Shown here in pieces: positions 50,038 through 58,499 of a stretch of 64,000 nt of DNA. Made by a program: the position numbers and the translations under genes. Under the pieces are notes generated by a model. It was not told the DNA's origin, made no database searches, and saw nothing but the letters and a program-made list of their open reading frames with translations. Position 1 is the stretch's first letter. Each line of letters starts with the position of its first letter. The stretch is from Villigracilis sp900696595 (lineage in GTDB: Bacteria; Chloroflexota; Anaerolineae; Anaerolineales; Villigracilaceae): the NCBI GenBank assembly GCA_030263615.1, contig SZPH01000001.1, forward strand, positions 76,629-140,628, given 5' to 3'.

Positions 50038-53000
50038 ATGCAATTCGAATACTCCCCTTACATCCTGCCGTTGATCGCCGTCGCCTTGGTCGCGGCTGCG
50101 ACGGCCGTCTATGCCTGGACGCGCCGCTCCATGCCCGGCGCAAAATCGCTGACGTTCCTCTCGGTCGGGCTGGCGATCTGGTCGCTTGGATACTCCCTGG
50201 AGATCATGGGCGCGAACCTGGCGACCAAATATTTCTGGGGTGTTTTGCAATACGTCGGCATTGCATCCATTCCCTATTTTTTACTGACCTTTTCTTATAG
50301 TTTCAGCAATCAGGGCAGGGAACCCTCGCCTCGATTCATCGCGGCCAGCGCGATCGTTCCAGTTCTGACCATCCTGCTTGCGCTGACGACCCGCTGGCAC
50401 GGGCTGATCTGGAGCGAATACAACATCACCCGGACGGGAGATTTTTCCGCCCTGGGCGTGTCTTACGGCTTTTGGTTCTGGATTCATTTAGCCTACTCGT
50501 ACGCCATTCTGCTTGCCGGCGCTGTGTTTTTGACTCGAATGTTGCGCCGCAGACAGGGGCTTTATCGCCGGCAGGCGGTCACGGCGCTCGTGGCGCTTCT
50601 GGCTCCGTGGGTCGGCAACGCGCTCTACCTGACGGGCAACAGCCCCATTCCGCATTTGGACCTGACGCCATTCGCCTTCACCGTCTCGGCTGTCGCGCTG
50701 TCTTGGGCGCTCTTCGGCTACCACCTTGTGGACATTGCCCCGTTGGCGCGCGACCGCGTGGTTGACTCCATGCGGGAAGGCTTGATCGCGCTGGACCAGC
50801 GCGGCTACGTTGCGGACATCAACCCGGCCGCGCAACGTATGCTCGGCGTTTCCGCCGCGCGCGTCATAGGCAGGGACGCGGCGGAAATGTTCGCGCCCTG
50901 GCCGCATTTATTCGAGCGCTTTCGCGGCATGGCCGAGGCGGACGAACAGATCGTGATCGGAAGCGGCAACGCGCAACAGCGGGTTCACATCAATATCTCG
51001 TCAATGGAAGATTACGGGCAAATCATTGGACGCGTCATCCTGTTGCGCGCGCTGGGCGATGAATTTGCCGCCCCACCTCAGGAGGGCGAAGGTGATGGGA
51101 CGGCGCGCCGCGACGAACGCCTCCCTGGCGAGGCAGATGCGAAGGACTCTGCCCAATCCGCCGGGAGGACGACGCTTTGGGATGCTCTTATCGCGTTTTT
51201 TATTGTTCGGATAAAAAACGATCTTGTCGCTCCTGAGGGCGTCAGCCCCTCCTGGTATCGGACCCGCGAGCGCGTTTTTACGACGATCGCGCGCGTTGCG
51301 GCTGCGCTTGGAACATTTTCCCTGATTCTAATTACGGACGACTTGTTGAACGACTTCGGCGCGGCTCCGATATTTATCGCCATCATCTCCCTTCTTTGGA
51401 TACTGGGGCTGGCGCGCAATGTCAAATTTGAATCCCGCGTTGGCGCCTTTATGTTTTTGACGTACGGACTCGGTTTTGCCGAGGCGCTCATCTTCGGCTT
51501 TTCAGTGGAATGTTTCATCTTTTTCATGAGCTTTACGGTCACTGCGTCGTTGATGGCGTCGCGTCGCGGCGCCATCGGCGCGCTGGCGCTCGCCATCCTG
51601 ACGCTGGGCGCCTTCGCCGTGTTGATCGGCTCCGGAACTTTTGCGCCGTTTGCAACTGCCGGGGGGCGGGGCATCGTCTCTCCCGCCAGCGTGGAAGGGG
51701 GCGTAAGCAGTCTGTTGATCTTTTCCGCAAGCGCCATAGCCGTCACGTCCGCCAGTGTTTCCATGCTGGAGAGCCTGAATATCGCCTGGCAAAAAGAACA
51801 GCAATCGCTCAATCTGCTACTGCGGGAGCGCGACCTGCTCGACCAGCGCATAACGGAGCGTTCGCGCGATCTCGCGCAGGCTGAGGCGAAGTATCGCGGG
51901 CTGGTGGAGCAATTGCCCCTTGTGGTATATCGGGACGCGGTGGACGATTCCGGCGTGGGCAACTACATCAGCCCGCAGGTGGAATCCATGTTCGGCTATT
52001 CGCTGGACGAGTGGATGCAGGACCCCCATTTCGGCTCCAAGATCACCCACCCCGACGACCGCGAATGGACCGCCGCCGCCAGCGCCGAGGCGATGGACAC
52101 ATCCATGGAGTATCGCTTGGTGGCGAGCGACGGACGCGCGGTCTGGGTGCGCGACGATTCCGTCCTCGTGCGCGACGAAAACGGCCAGCCGCAATTCATT
52201 CAGGGAATCCTGCAGGACATTACCGAACGCAAACAGGCGGAGGAACAGATCCGCAAACTCTCGCAGGCGGTGGAACAAAGCGGCAACTCGATCATTATTA
52301 CCGACACCGACGGGAACATCGAATACGTCAACCCGCAATTCACGAAGACGACCGGCTACCTGCCCGAGGAGGCGCTCGGAAAAAATCCGCGCCTTTTGAA
52401 ATCGGGGCGGCAGGGACTGGAGTTCTATCAGAAGTTGTGGAACGCCATCACCGCCGGTAAGACCTGGCGCGGAGTGTTCCATAATAAACGCAAGAACGGC
52501 GAACTCTACTGGGAGTCCGCCGTCATCACCCCGGTTCAGAGCCAGGACGGGAAAGTAACCCATTTCGTCGCGATCAAAGAGGACATCACCCGCCAGAAGG
52601 AAATGGAAGACGCCCTGCAACAGTCCTACCAGTCTCAATCCGTTTTGAACTCGCTCCTAAGCCTGTCCCTGGAGCATCAGACGATGGAGCAAATGCTGGA
52701 TCAATCGCTCGATATTATTCTGACCATTCCCTGGCTGCCAACCCAGCCCAAAGGCGGCATCTTCCTGGCGGAAGAGCCGGGCGTTCTGAGCTTGAAATCC
52801 CAGCGGAATTTGGACGCGCCGCTCCTGACGATATGCGCGCGCGTTCCCTTTGGGCATTGTCTGTGCGGACGCGCCGCCGCCAGCGCCGGCGTGGAATTTG
52901 CGGACTGCGTGGACGAGCGGCACGACAACCGCTACGAAGGCATGGCGCAGCACGGACATTACAGCGTTCCCATCCTGTTCCGTGAGGAGACGATTGGGGC

Positions 53001-53859
53001 GCTCGTGTTGTATCTCGACGCGGGTCGCGCGCGCGACCCGCGCGAAGTCGCTTTTTTGGAAGCCGTCGCAAGCACGCTTTCCGCGATGATCCGCGACAAA
53101 AGGGCGGGCGAAGCCATCGCAGCCGCCCGCGACCAGGCGCTCGAAGCCAGTCGCTTTAAAAGCCACCTGCTCTCCCGGGTGAGCCATGAATTGCGCACCC
53201 CGCTGGGCGGCGCGCTTGGTTATGCCGAATTGTTGCAGGTCGGCGCCTTCGGGGAGTTAAACGACAAACAGCGCGAAGCCGCGCAAAACATCGTGGGGAG
53301 CGCCAGATACCTCGACGTCTTGATCAGCGACCTGTTGGACGAGGCGCAGATCGAATCGAAATCCATCCGGCTGCATCACGAATCCTTCCCGCCCGCAAAA
53401 CTGCTGGAACGGGTGGGGGCGTCCATGTCCATCATGGCGCGCAACAAGCAGCTTTCATTTCTGATGGAGCTGGACCCGGAATTGCCCGCTTCGATCGTCG
53501 GCGACGAAGGACGCCTTCAGCAGGTCCTTTACAACCTGATCGGCAACGCAATAAAATATACCCGCAAAGGCGAAGTCCTGGCGCGCTTCATTCGCGTCTC
53601 GGAAGACCGCTGGGCGATGCAAGTGCGCGACACGGGCGTGGGCATCCCCGAAGAGGCGCGGGAATTCATCTTCGACCCGTTCCGTCAGGTGGACAACTCC
53701 ATCACAAACGAAAATCGCGGCGCCGGTTTGGGGCTGGCCATCACAAAGCAGTTGGTGGAATTGATGGGCGGAACCATCGCGCTTGAAAGCGAAGTTGGGA
53801 AAGGAAGCATGTTCACCGTCCTGCTTCCCTTGATCGCAGAATCCGGAGAATCGCCATGA
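50038..53859 (+). CDS. Large membrane histidine kinase: 7TM, PAS, second membrane domain, PAS-PAS-GAF-HisKA-HATPase
   Basis: 1273 aa from ATG 50038 (GGAAACGTGATG context). Residues ~1-215 form a histidine-kinase N-terminal 7TM sensor (YILPLIAVALVAAATAVYAWTRRSMPGAKSLTFLSVGLAIWSLGYSLEI). A PAS follows (~225-330: GLIALDQRGYVADINPAAQRMLG), then a second group of hydrophobic segments (~405-575), two more PAS domains (~615-860), a GAF domain with CLCG (~880-1010), H1050 in SRVSHELRTPLG and an HATPase domain ending GAGLGLAITKQLVELMGG. Its stop overlaps the first response regulator start by 4 bases. Two separate membrane sensors in one kinase is unusual. Confidence 0.9.
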   Translation: MQFEYSPYILPLIAVALVAAATAVYAWTRRSMPGAKSLTFLSVGLAIWSLGYSLEIMGANLATKYFWGVLQYVGIASIPYFLLTFSYSFSNQGREPSPRFIAASAIVPVLTILLALTTRWHGLIWSEYNITRTGDFSALGVSYGFWFWIHLAYSYAILLAGAVFLTRMLRRRQGLYRRQAVTALVALLAPWVGNALYLTGNSPIPHLDLTPFAFTVSAVALSWALFGYHLVDIAPLARDRVVDSMREGLIALDQRGYVADINPAAQRMLGVSAARVIGRDAAEMFAPWPHLFERFRGMAEADEQIVIGSGNAQQRVHINISSMEDYGQIIGRVILLRALGDEFAAPPQEGEGDGTARRDERLPGEADAKDSAQSAGRTTLWDALIAFFIVRIKNDLVAPEGVSPSWYRTRERVFTTIARVAAALGTFSLILITDDLLNDFGAAPIFIAIISLLWILGLARNVKFESRVGAFMFLTYGLGFAEALIFGFSVECFIFFMSFTVTASLMASRRGAIGALALAILTLGAFAVLIGSGTFAPFATAGGRGIVSPASVEGGVSSLLIFSASAIAVTSASVSMLESLNIAWQKEQQSLNLLLRERDLLDQRITERSRDLAQAEAKYRGLVEQLPLVVYRDAVDDSGVGNYISPQVESMFGYSLDEWMQDPHFGSKITHPDDREWTAAASAEAMDTSMEYRLVASDGRAVWVRDDSVLVRDENGQPQFIQGILQDITERKQAEEQIRKLSQAVEQSGNSIIITDTDGNIEYVNPQFTKTTGYLPEEALGKNPRLLKSGRQGLEFYQKLWNAITAGKTWRGVFHNKRKNGELYWESAVITPVQSQDGKVTHFVAIKEDITRQKEMEDALQQSYQSQSVLNSLLSLSLEHQTMEQMLDQSLDIILTIPWLPTQPKGGIFLAEEPGVLSLKSQRNLDAPLLTICARVPFGHCLCGRAAASAGVEFADCVDERHDNRYEGMAQHGHYSVPILFREETIGALVLYLDAGRARDPREVAFLEAVASTLSAMIRDKRAGEAIAAARDQALEASRFKSHLLSRVSHELRTPLGGALGYAELLQVGAFGELNDKQREAAQNIVGSARYLDVLISDLLDEAQIESKSIRLHHESFPPAKLLERVGASMSIMARNKQLSFLMELDPELPASIVGDEGRLQQVLYNLIGNAIKYTRKGEVLARFIRVSEDRWAMQVRDTGVGIPEEAREFIFDPFRQVDNSITNENRGAGLGLAITKQLVELMGGTIALESEVGKGSMFTVLLPLIAESGESP

Positions 53860-54215
53860 GCCAGCCTTACGCCGTCGTCATCGAAGACGACCCCCAGCTT
53901 TCCCTGATCTACATGACCGCCCTGCAACAGGCCGGATTCGACGCCGCCCTCGACGTCAACGGCGACCAATACATGACGCTTCTTTCCGCCGCCGAGCCGG
54001 ATCTGGTCATCCTCGACCTTCACCTTCCCTATGCCGACAGCGGCGAAGCCTTCGACGCCATCCGCGCCGCAGCGCCGAAGGCGACCATCGTGGTTGTTAC
54101 CGCGGATTTCGTCAAGGCGAAATTGTTTGAAGGTCGGGCGGATCACGTCCTGATCAAACCCGTCAGCACGGGGCGGTTGATAAGAATTGCCAAAGCCGCG
54201 CGGGGGTTGGAATGA
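53856..54215 (+). CDS. Single-domain response regulator (first)
   Basis: 119 aa receiver domain only: VVIEDDPQLSLIYMTALQQAGFD, phosphoacceptor D54 in LVILDLHLPYADSG, VVVTADF, and the KP lysine in HVLIKPVSTG. No output domain. It overlaps the kinase by 4 bases and the next receiver by 4 bases; it presumably takes the phosphate from the large kinase. Confidence 0.93.
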   Translation: MSQPYAVVIEDDPQLSLIYMTALQQAGFDAALDVNGDQYMTLLSAAEPDLVILDLHLPYADSGEAFDAIRAAAPKATIVVVTADFVKAKLFEGRADHVLIKPVSTGRLIRIAKAARGLE

Positions 54216-54565
54216 CCAAGCCCCTTGCCTTCATCGTCGAGGACGACCCGCGCCTCAATCAGATTTTTCAACTGGCTTTGCAGGACGATTTTCTAGTTGA
54301 AACCGTCCTGGACGGTTCCGAAGCGCAGGCGCGGCTCGCGCAGACGACTCCCCACCTCATCGTCCTGGATTTGAACCTGCCCGGCGTTTCCGGCAACGAC
54401 CTGCTGACGATGATCCGCTCGGACGCCCGCTTGAAAGACGCCATCGTCATCGTTTGCACCGCGAACGACCGCCAGGCGGACGGTCTGCGCGAACAGGCTG
54501 ACTACGTTCTGCTAAAACCCGTCAGCCCCATGCAATTGCGTCAACTGGCTTCGCGGCTGGTTTGA
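54212..54565 (+). CDS. Single-domain response regulator (second)
   Basis: 117 aa receiver only: FIVEDDPRLNQIFQLALQDDF, D53 in IVLDLNLPGVSGNDLL, VCTANDRQ and YVLLKPVSPMQ. Two stand-alone receivers in a row suggest a phosphorelay or protein-protein output. It ends 102 bases before the DGR variable-protein gene on the same strand. Confidence 0.93.
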   Translation: MTKPLAFIVEDDPRLNQIFQLALQDDFLVETVLDGSEAQARLAQTTPHLIVLDLNLPGVSGNDLLTMIRSDARLKDAIVIVCTANDRQADGLREQADYVLLKPVSPMQLRQLASRLV

Positions 54566-54628
54566 TGGAAATAACGCCGTCCTTTACCTGCGCCCGACGG
54601 GAAATGTGGCGCGCATCGGCAAATTTAT

Positions 54629-54634
54629 TATAAA
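54629..54634 (+). promoter_or_regulatory. Candidate -10 of the DGR variable-protein gene
   Basis: TATAAA in an AT-rich patch (AAATTTATTATAAAATGG) with GAGGG 8-12 bases before ATG 54668; no good -35. Confidence 0.35.
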
Positions 54635-54667
54635 ATGGGCGCAAGACCGGAGACGCGAGGGACCGCC

Positions 54668-56860
54668 ATGCCGAAACGAAAGTACCTGACCCCGAATATC
54701 ATGCACGACGCGCCGCTCTCGAACAACAAGGCGGCGGATTTTTACTTCGACGAGTTCGCCATCACATTGGCGCGGCTGATCGCCAGCCCGGCCACCGAGA
54801 CCCCGCTTGCGATCGGGATCAACGGCGCGTGGGGATCGGGCAAGACTTCGCTGTTGTTGCGCGTGAAGGGGATGTTGGACCAGCCCAAAGCCAACCGTGC
54901 ATATGCCGAAGGTGCGGAGAACTTCCGCGTTTGCAAGACGGTCTGGTTCGACGCGTGGAAGTACAACGACGAAGATAAATTGCTTGTCGCGCTGGTGCGC
55001 GTCATTTTACAAGCCATGCGGCGCGACGGATTCATGAACAAACTCAAGGCGTGGATCGAAGACCCGAAACAAAGTTCCTACGACGTGATTGCGATGTTCA
55101 TCAACGCCTTCGAAGCCAGTTTCGGCGGGTTGGGGGCGGAGTTCAAATTCAAACTCGACCCGAAGAAGCACGAACAGCCCTCCCCTTTTGAAAAATACAC
55201 AGCCTTCTTCGATTACTTCGACGAAGCCTTCAACGCCCTCTTGAAATCCTGGGTCGGCGATGACGGAGTATTGGTCATCTTCATTGACGACCTCGACCGA
55301 TGCCTTCCTGCAAAAACTGTGCAGACGCTGGAAGCCATCAAACTATTCCTCGATAAGAGCGGATGCGTGTTTGTGCTGGGCGCGGATACGAAAATAGTAC
55401 AAACCGCCGTCGAAAAGCATTACGAGAACGCGGGCATCACCGGCGAGAGCGCGAAGGATTATCTCGAAAAGGTCATCCAGATCCGCTTCGACATACCGCC
55501 TATCGTGGAAAAAGCAATGGAGAACTACCTGAAGGCGCAGGACAAATCCAAAGTGGACGAGGTCATGCTCAAACGCTGGGGGGCGCTGGTCGCCGCCGCG
55601 GAGGTAAACCCGAGGCGCGTGAAGAACGTGATCAACGATTTAAATTTGCAATGGTACATGGCGGTCAACTCGGGGCAGGCGGAGGGAGTCAACAAGGATG
55701 ATTTCATCTGCTGGCAGGCGTTGATGCGCGCCGCCCCCGCCAAATTCGCCGCGCAGATCATGGACATCGAAGACGTGAACCTGCGCCACAACTTTTTGAT
55801 GGACGCGCTGAAATGGCAAAAAGGCTCGGCGGAGGAACAGGAAACCGTAAGGGGCTTTTTCAAGGATTATGAAGCCCGCGACTCGCGCCGCCTGCGCGGG
55901 GTCTTGAAACAGGTCTCGTTTAGCGAAGATTTCACGCCCGAGGCGCTGGACTCGATGATCTACCTCTCCGCCCCGCCTGCGAAGCCGACTCCGCCCGCGC
56001 AAACCGACTCTCCGGCTGAAAAAATCGAAGTTGTAAGCGAAGAAGCCCTTATCGAAAAAGGCGCGGAAGCATTGACCCGCGGCGAAGGCAGGGGCATGAC
56101 CGCGCGCGACTCCAACCGCTTGACGGTTGGGGGAATCGAATTCGTCAAGATTCCCAAAGGCTCGTTCCTGATGGGAAGCAAGCAAGAGAACGAGATTGCG
56201 TATGACAGCGAGAAACCTCAACAGTCGGTTGACCTCGCCTACGATTACTGGATGGCGCGGTTTATATTGACGAATGAACAGTACGCTGAATTTTTTGGAA
56301 ACAGAAAACACCCCGTTTTCAATTGGCAGAAGAAAAAAGATCATCCGGTGGTGAATGTTTCCTGGGACGACGCCATGGAATATTGCAAGTGGTTTAACCA
56401 GACGCATCAGGGCGAATTGAAAGCGGCTGGGAATCTGATCCTGCGCCTGCCCACCGAAGCCGAATGGGAGAAAGCCGCGCGGGGGACGTACGCCAACGAG
56501 TGGCCCTGGGGCAACGACTTCGACCCGAAGAAATGCAATACAGCGGAGGGGAAGAAGGGAGGCACAACGCCGGTCGGCGCGTATTCCTCCCTCGGCGGCG
56601 ATTCGCCCTATGGATGCGCGGACATGGTTGGGAATGTTTGGGAGTGGACGCATACCTTATTCAAGAAATATCCCTATGCGGCAGGGGACGGGCGCGAAGA
56701 CGAAGCCAGCCGCGCTAGACGCGTCCTGCGCGGCGGTTCCTTCTCCAGCCTTCAGAGGGACGCGCGCTGCCCGTACCGCTACAGCGGCGATCCTGTCAAT
56801 CGCAACCACCTCATCGGTTTTCGTGTTTGCGTTCTTCCCCATCATACATCTGGAATCTGA
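54668..56860 (+). CDS. DGR variable protein: KAP P-loop NTPase fused to FGE/C-type-lectin-fold domain
   Basis: 730 aa from ATG 54668 (MPKRKYL). KAP-type NTPase, ~1-430: Walker A GAWGSGKT (53-60), FDAWKY (94-99), Walker B VLVIFIDDLD (201-210). A Pro-rich linker (~435-450) leads to a formylglycine-generating-enzyme/sulfatase-modifying domain (~485-725): VKIPKGSFLMGS, NVSWDDAMEYCKWF, RLPTEAEWEKAARGT, GCADMVGNVWEWT, RVLRGGSF. The C-terminal 43 residues (684-726) are the VR; diversified positions are S693, S694, L695, D698, Y705, S706, G707, V710, H714, L715. By analogy with other DGRs these are binding-face residues. KAP NTPases are often signal-transducing ATPases in conflict systems. Confidence 0.92.
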   Translation: MPKRKYLTPNIMHDAPLSNNKAADFYFDEFAITLARLIASPATETPLAIGINGAWGSGKTSLLLRVKGMLDQPKANRAYAEGAENFRVCKTVWFDAWKYNDEDKLLVALVRVILQAMRRDGFMNKLKAWIEDPKQSSYDVIAMFINAFEASFGGLGAEFKFKLDPKKHEQPSPFEKYTAFFDYFDEAFNALLKSWVGDDGVLVIFIDDLDRCLPAKTVQTLEAIKLFLDKSGCVFVLGADTKIVQTAVEKHYENAGITGESAKDYLEKVIQIRFDIPPIVEKAMENYLKAQDKSKVDEVMLKRWGALVAAAEVNPRRVKNVINDLNLQWYMAVNSGQAEGVNKDDFICWQALMRAAPAKFAAQIMDIEDVNLRHNFLMDALKWQKGSAEEQETVRGFFKDYEARDSRRLRGVLKQVSFSEDFTPEALDSMIYLSAPPAKPTPPAQTDSPAEKIEVVSEEALIEKGAEALTRGEGRGMTARDSNRLTVGGIEFVKIPKGSFLMGSKQENEIAYDSEKPQQSVDLAYDYWMARFILTNEQYAEFFGNRKHPVFNWQKKKDHPVVNVSWDDAMEYCKWFNQTHQGELKAAGNLILRLPTEAEWEKAARGTYANEWPWGNDFDPKKCNTAEGKKGGTTPVGAYSSLGGDSPYGCADMVGNVWEWTHTLFKKYPYAAGDGREDEASRARRVLRGGSFSSLQRDARCPYRYSGDPVNRNHLIGFRVCVLPHHTSGI
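56717..56845 (+). repeat. DGR variable repeat (VR)
   Basis: 129 bp, offset exactly 1654 bases from the template repeat. Differences from TR at 56744, 56745, 56748, 56750, 56751, 56759, 56780, 56784, 56786, 56787, 56796, 56807, 56810, 56811 and 56839; TR has A at all of them. Changed bases: 5 T, 5 C, 5 G. The last 33 bases (from ATCGG) are identical but for one A to C, consistent with the 3' priming region. It encodes residues 684-726 of the KAP-FGE protein. Confidence 0.96.
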
Positions 56861-56885
56861 CAATCTGGAATCTGTAATCTGATTC

Positions 56886-56909
56886 TTTGCGCCCCGCAAG
56901 GGGTGCGAA
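56886..56909. promoter_or_regulatory. Hairpin 40 bases downstream of VR (candidate DGR target-recognition element)
   Basis: TTTGCGCCCC - GCAA - GGGGTGCGAA: 10-bp stem with two wobble pairs and a GCAA loop, between the variable-protein stop and the RT gene. In the BPP-1 phage DGR a GC-rich hairpin with a 4-base loop just after VR is needed for efficient targeting; similar function here is inference. Confidence 0.45.
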
Positions 56910-56933
56910 TCTTATCTCTTCAAGGAGATCAAC

Positions 56934-57980
56934 ATGGAATTGCAAAAACGATTGACAACGTGGCGCAACCTCAACCTCGCCTATCAAAGAGCGTCGCGTG
57001 GAAAGCGCGGGAGCGCGCCTGCCGCCGAATTCGAATATTCCCTGGCGGACAACCTGCTTGCCCTACAGGAGGAACTGAGCGAAAAAACCTATCGCCCGGG
57101 CGGGTATCATAGTTTTTACATCCATGAGCCCAAGAAGCGCCTGATCTCCGCCGCGCCGTTCCGCGACCGGGTTGTGCATCACGCCCTGTGTAACCTGACC
57201 ACGAGATATTTTGAAAACCTCTTCATCCCGACCAGTTACGCCAACCGCGAGGGCAAAGGGACGCATCGCGCGCTGGATGAATGTCAGAGACAGGTGAGAC
57301 GCCATAAATATGTATTGCAATGCGACGTCAGGCAATTTTTTCCGAGCATAGATCATCAGTTGTTGAAGGCATGTCTTTTGGACATGTTGCCGGACGACAG
57401 CGCGGCGTGGTTGATTGACGAAATATTGAAAAGCGGCGTTGGGGTATTGTCGGAGGAATACGAAATGACCTACTTTCCGAACGACGATCTTTTCGCCATG
57501 AATCGTCCCCGTGGACTGCCCATTGGAAATTTGACTTCGCAGTGGTGGGCGAATTGCTACTTGAACCGGTTGGATCAGTTTGTAAAGCGGGAACTGGGAT
57601 GCAGGCCTTATCTCCGCTATGTGGACGATTTCCTCCTGTTCGCCGACGACAAGCAGACCCTATGGTCGTGGCGCAAGCAGATCATCGAAAAACTGCAATC
57701 CATGCGGCTGGTGATTCACGAAGAACGGGCAATTCCCCGCCCTGTGACGGACGGCGTCAAGTTTTTAGGCTTCGTGATCTTCCCCGAAAAAAGGCTGTTG
57801 AAAAGGGAGAAGGGCCTTGCCTACCAAAGAAAATTGAAACAATTGACGAAGGCGGGGAACGGCGAACGGTTGTCGTCTTCCCTTCGCGGCTGGATCAATC
57901 ATTTACGCTACGGGGATACCTGGGGACTGAGAAAGTCAATCCTGGGTCAATTCAACCTTTTGGGAGTCTCGAATGTCTGA
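56934..57980 (+). CDS. DGR reverse transcriptase
   Basis: 348 aa with AAGGAG ribosome-binding site. RT motifs: LISAAPFRDRVVHHAL (motif 0/1 region), CDVRQFFPSIDH with catalytic D131, GLPIGNLTSQWWANCYLNRLD (the S-Q at 202-203 replaces the S-P of group II intron and retroviral RTs and is the DGR signature), YVDD at 229-232, and KFLGFVI. No maturase, endonuclease or RNase H domain. It overlaps the Avd gene by 8 bases. It makes the adenine-mutagenised cDNA from the TR RNA. Confidence 0.95.
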   Translation: MELQKRLTTWRNLNLAYQRASRGKRGSAPAAEFEYSLADNLLALQEELSEKTYRPGGYHSFYIHEPKKRLISAAPFRDRVVHHALCNLTTRYFENLFIPTSYANREGKGTHRALDECQRQVRRHKYVLQCDVRQFFPSIDHQLLKACLLDMLPDDSAAWLIDEILKSGVGVLSEEYEMTYFPNDDLFAMNRPRGLPIGNLTSQWWANCYLNRLDQFVKRELGCRPYLRYVDDFLLFADDKQTLWSWRKQIIEKLQSMRLVIHEERAIPRPVTDGVKFLGFVIFPEKRLLKREKGLAYQRKLKQLTKAGNGERLSSSLRGWINHLRYGDTWGLRKSILGQFNLLGVSNV

Positions 57981-58326
57981 ATCTTTGGTCATCTTTACGC
58001 GCACATACGACTTCATTACCTGGCTTTTGCCCCTGTCTGAAAAATTCCCGAAAAGCCAGCGGTTTGTCATAACCCAAAGGCTTCAAAACTCCGTCCTGAA
58101 CTTTCAAGAATTGCTGATCGAAGCCAATTCCCTGCGCGGGTCGCGGCGGGCTGAAAAATTGAACCTTGCGGATGCTGAATTGCGAAAGACGCGGCTTTAT
58201 CTGCGGTTGTGCGAGAAATGGAAGTGGCTGACTACAAGCCAATACAAACACGCCTCGATCATGGCGGCTGAGATAGGGCGTTTGCTTGGCGGATGGAAAA
58301 AATATGTAGTACCCGAACCGTCCTGA
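57973..58326 (+). CDS. avd: Avd-like DGR accessory protein (four-helix bundle)
   Basis: 117 aa. Four predicted helices with many basic residues (ITWLLPLSEKFPKSQRFVITQRLQNSVLNFQELLIEAN, RAEKLNLADAELRKTRLYLRLCEKWKWL, YKHASIMAAEIGRLLGGWKKYV) as in Avd/23S-intervening-sequence-type four-helix proteins. Avd forms a pentamer that binds the RT and the TR RNA and is required for mutagenic homing. It starts inside the end of the RT gene; TR begins 44 bases after its stop. Confidence 0.9.
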   Translation: MSESLVIFTRTYDFITWLLPLSEKFPKSQRFVITQRLQNSVLNFQELLIEANSLRGSRRAEKLNLADAELRKTRLYLRLCEKWKWLTTSQYKHASIMAAEIGRLLGGWKKYVVPEPS

Positions 58327-58370
58327 GCGGCAGTAGCAGGACGGTTCGTTACGAAGGGTTTGCCCGATGA

Positions 58371-58499
58371 AGACGCGTCCTGCGCGGCGGTTCCTTCAAC
58401 AACAATCAGAGGAACGCGCGCTGCCCGTACCGCAACAACAACGATCCTGACAATCGCAACAACAACATCGGTTTTCGTGTTTGCGTTCTTCCACATCAT
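58371..58499 (+). repeat. DGR template repeat (TR)
   Basis: 129 bp downstream of avd. In the frame of VR it contains 11 AAC/AAT codons, the A-rich codon bias that allows wide diversification without making stop codons. It is a noncoding RNA template; short open frames crossing it are not believed to be genes. It differs from VR only at adenines. Confidence 0.96.

Larger units (their letters stand above)
54668..58499 (+). mobile_element. Diversity-generating retroelement (variable protein, RT, Avd, template repeat)
   Basis: All parts of a DGR are present in one strand and order: variable protein with VR (56717-56845), reverse transcriptase (56934-57980), Avd-like protein (57973-58326), TR (58371-58499). 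VR and TR are 129 bp each with no gaps; every one of the 15 differences is at a template A. In characterised DGRs the TR RNA is copied with mutagenic reverse transcription at adenines and the cDNA replaces the VR, so the target gene is rewritten while the TR stays fixed. The element is not transposing by itself; it edits its target. Confidence 0.95.

Noticed and set aside
54668..56860. A genuine sulfatase-activating formylglycine-generating enzyme
   Set aside because: The domain is a fusion tail with diversified residues and no sulfatase is nearby; FGE folds are common DGR target scaffolds.
56934..57980. Group II intron or retron reverse transcriptase
   Set aside because: No maturase/endonuclease domain or msr-msd RNA; the SQ motif, Avd neighbour and VR/TR pair show a DGR.
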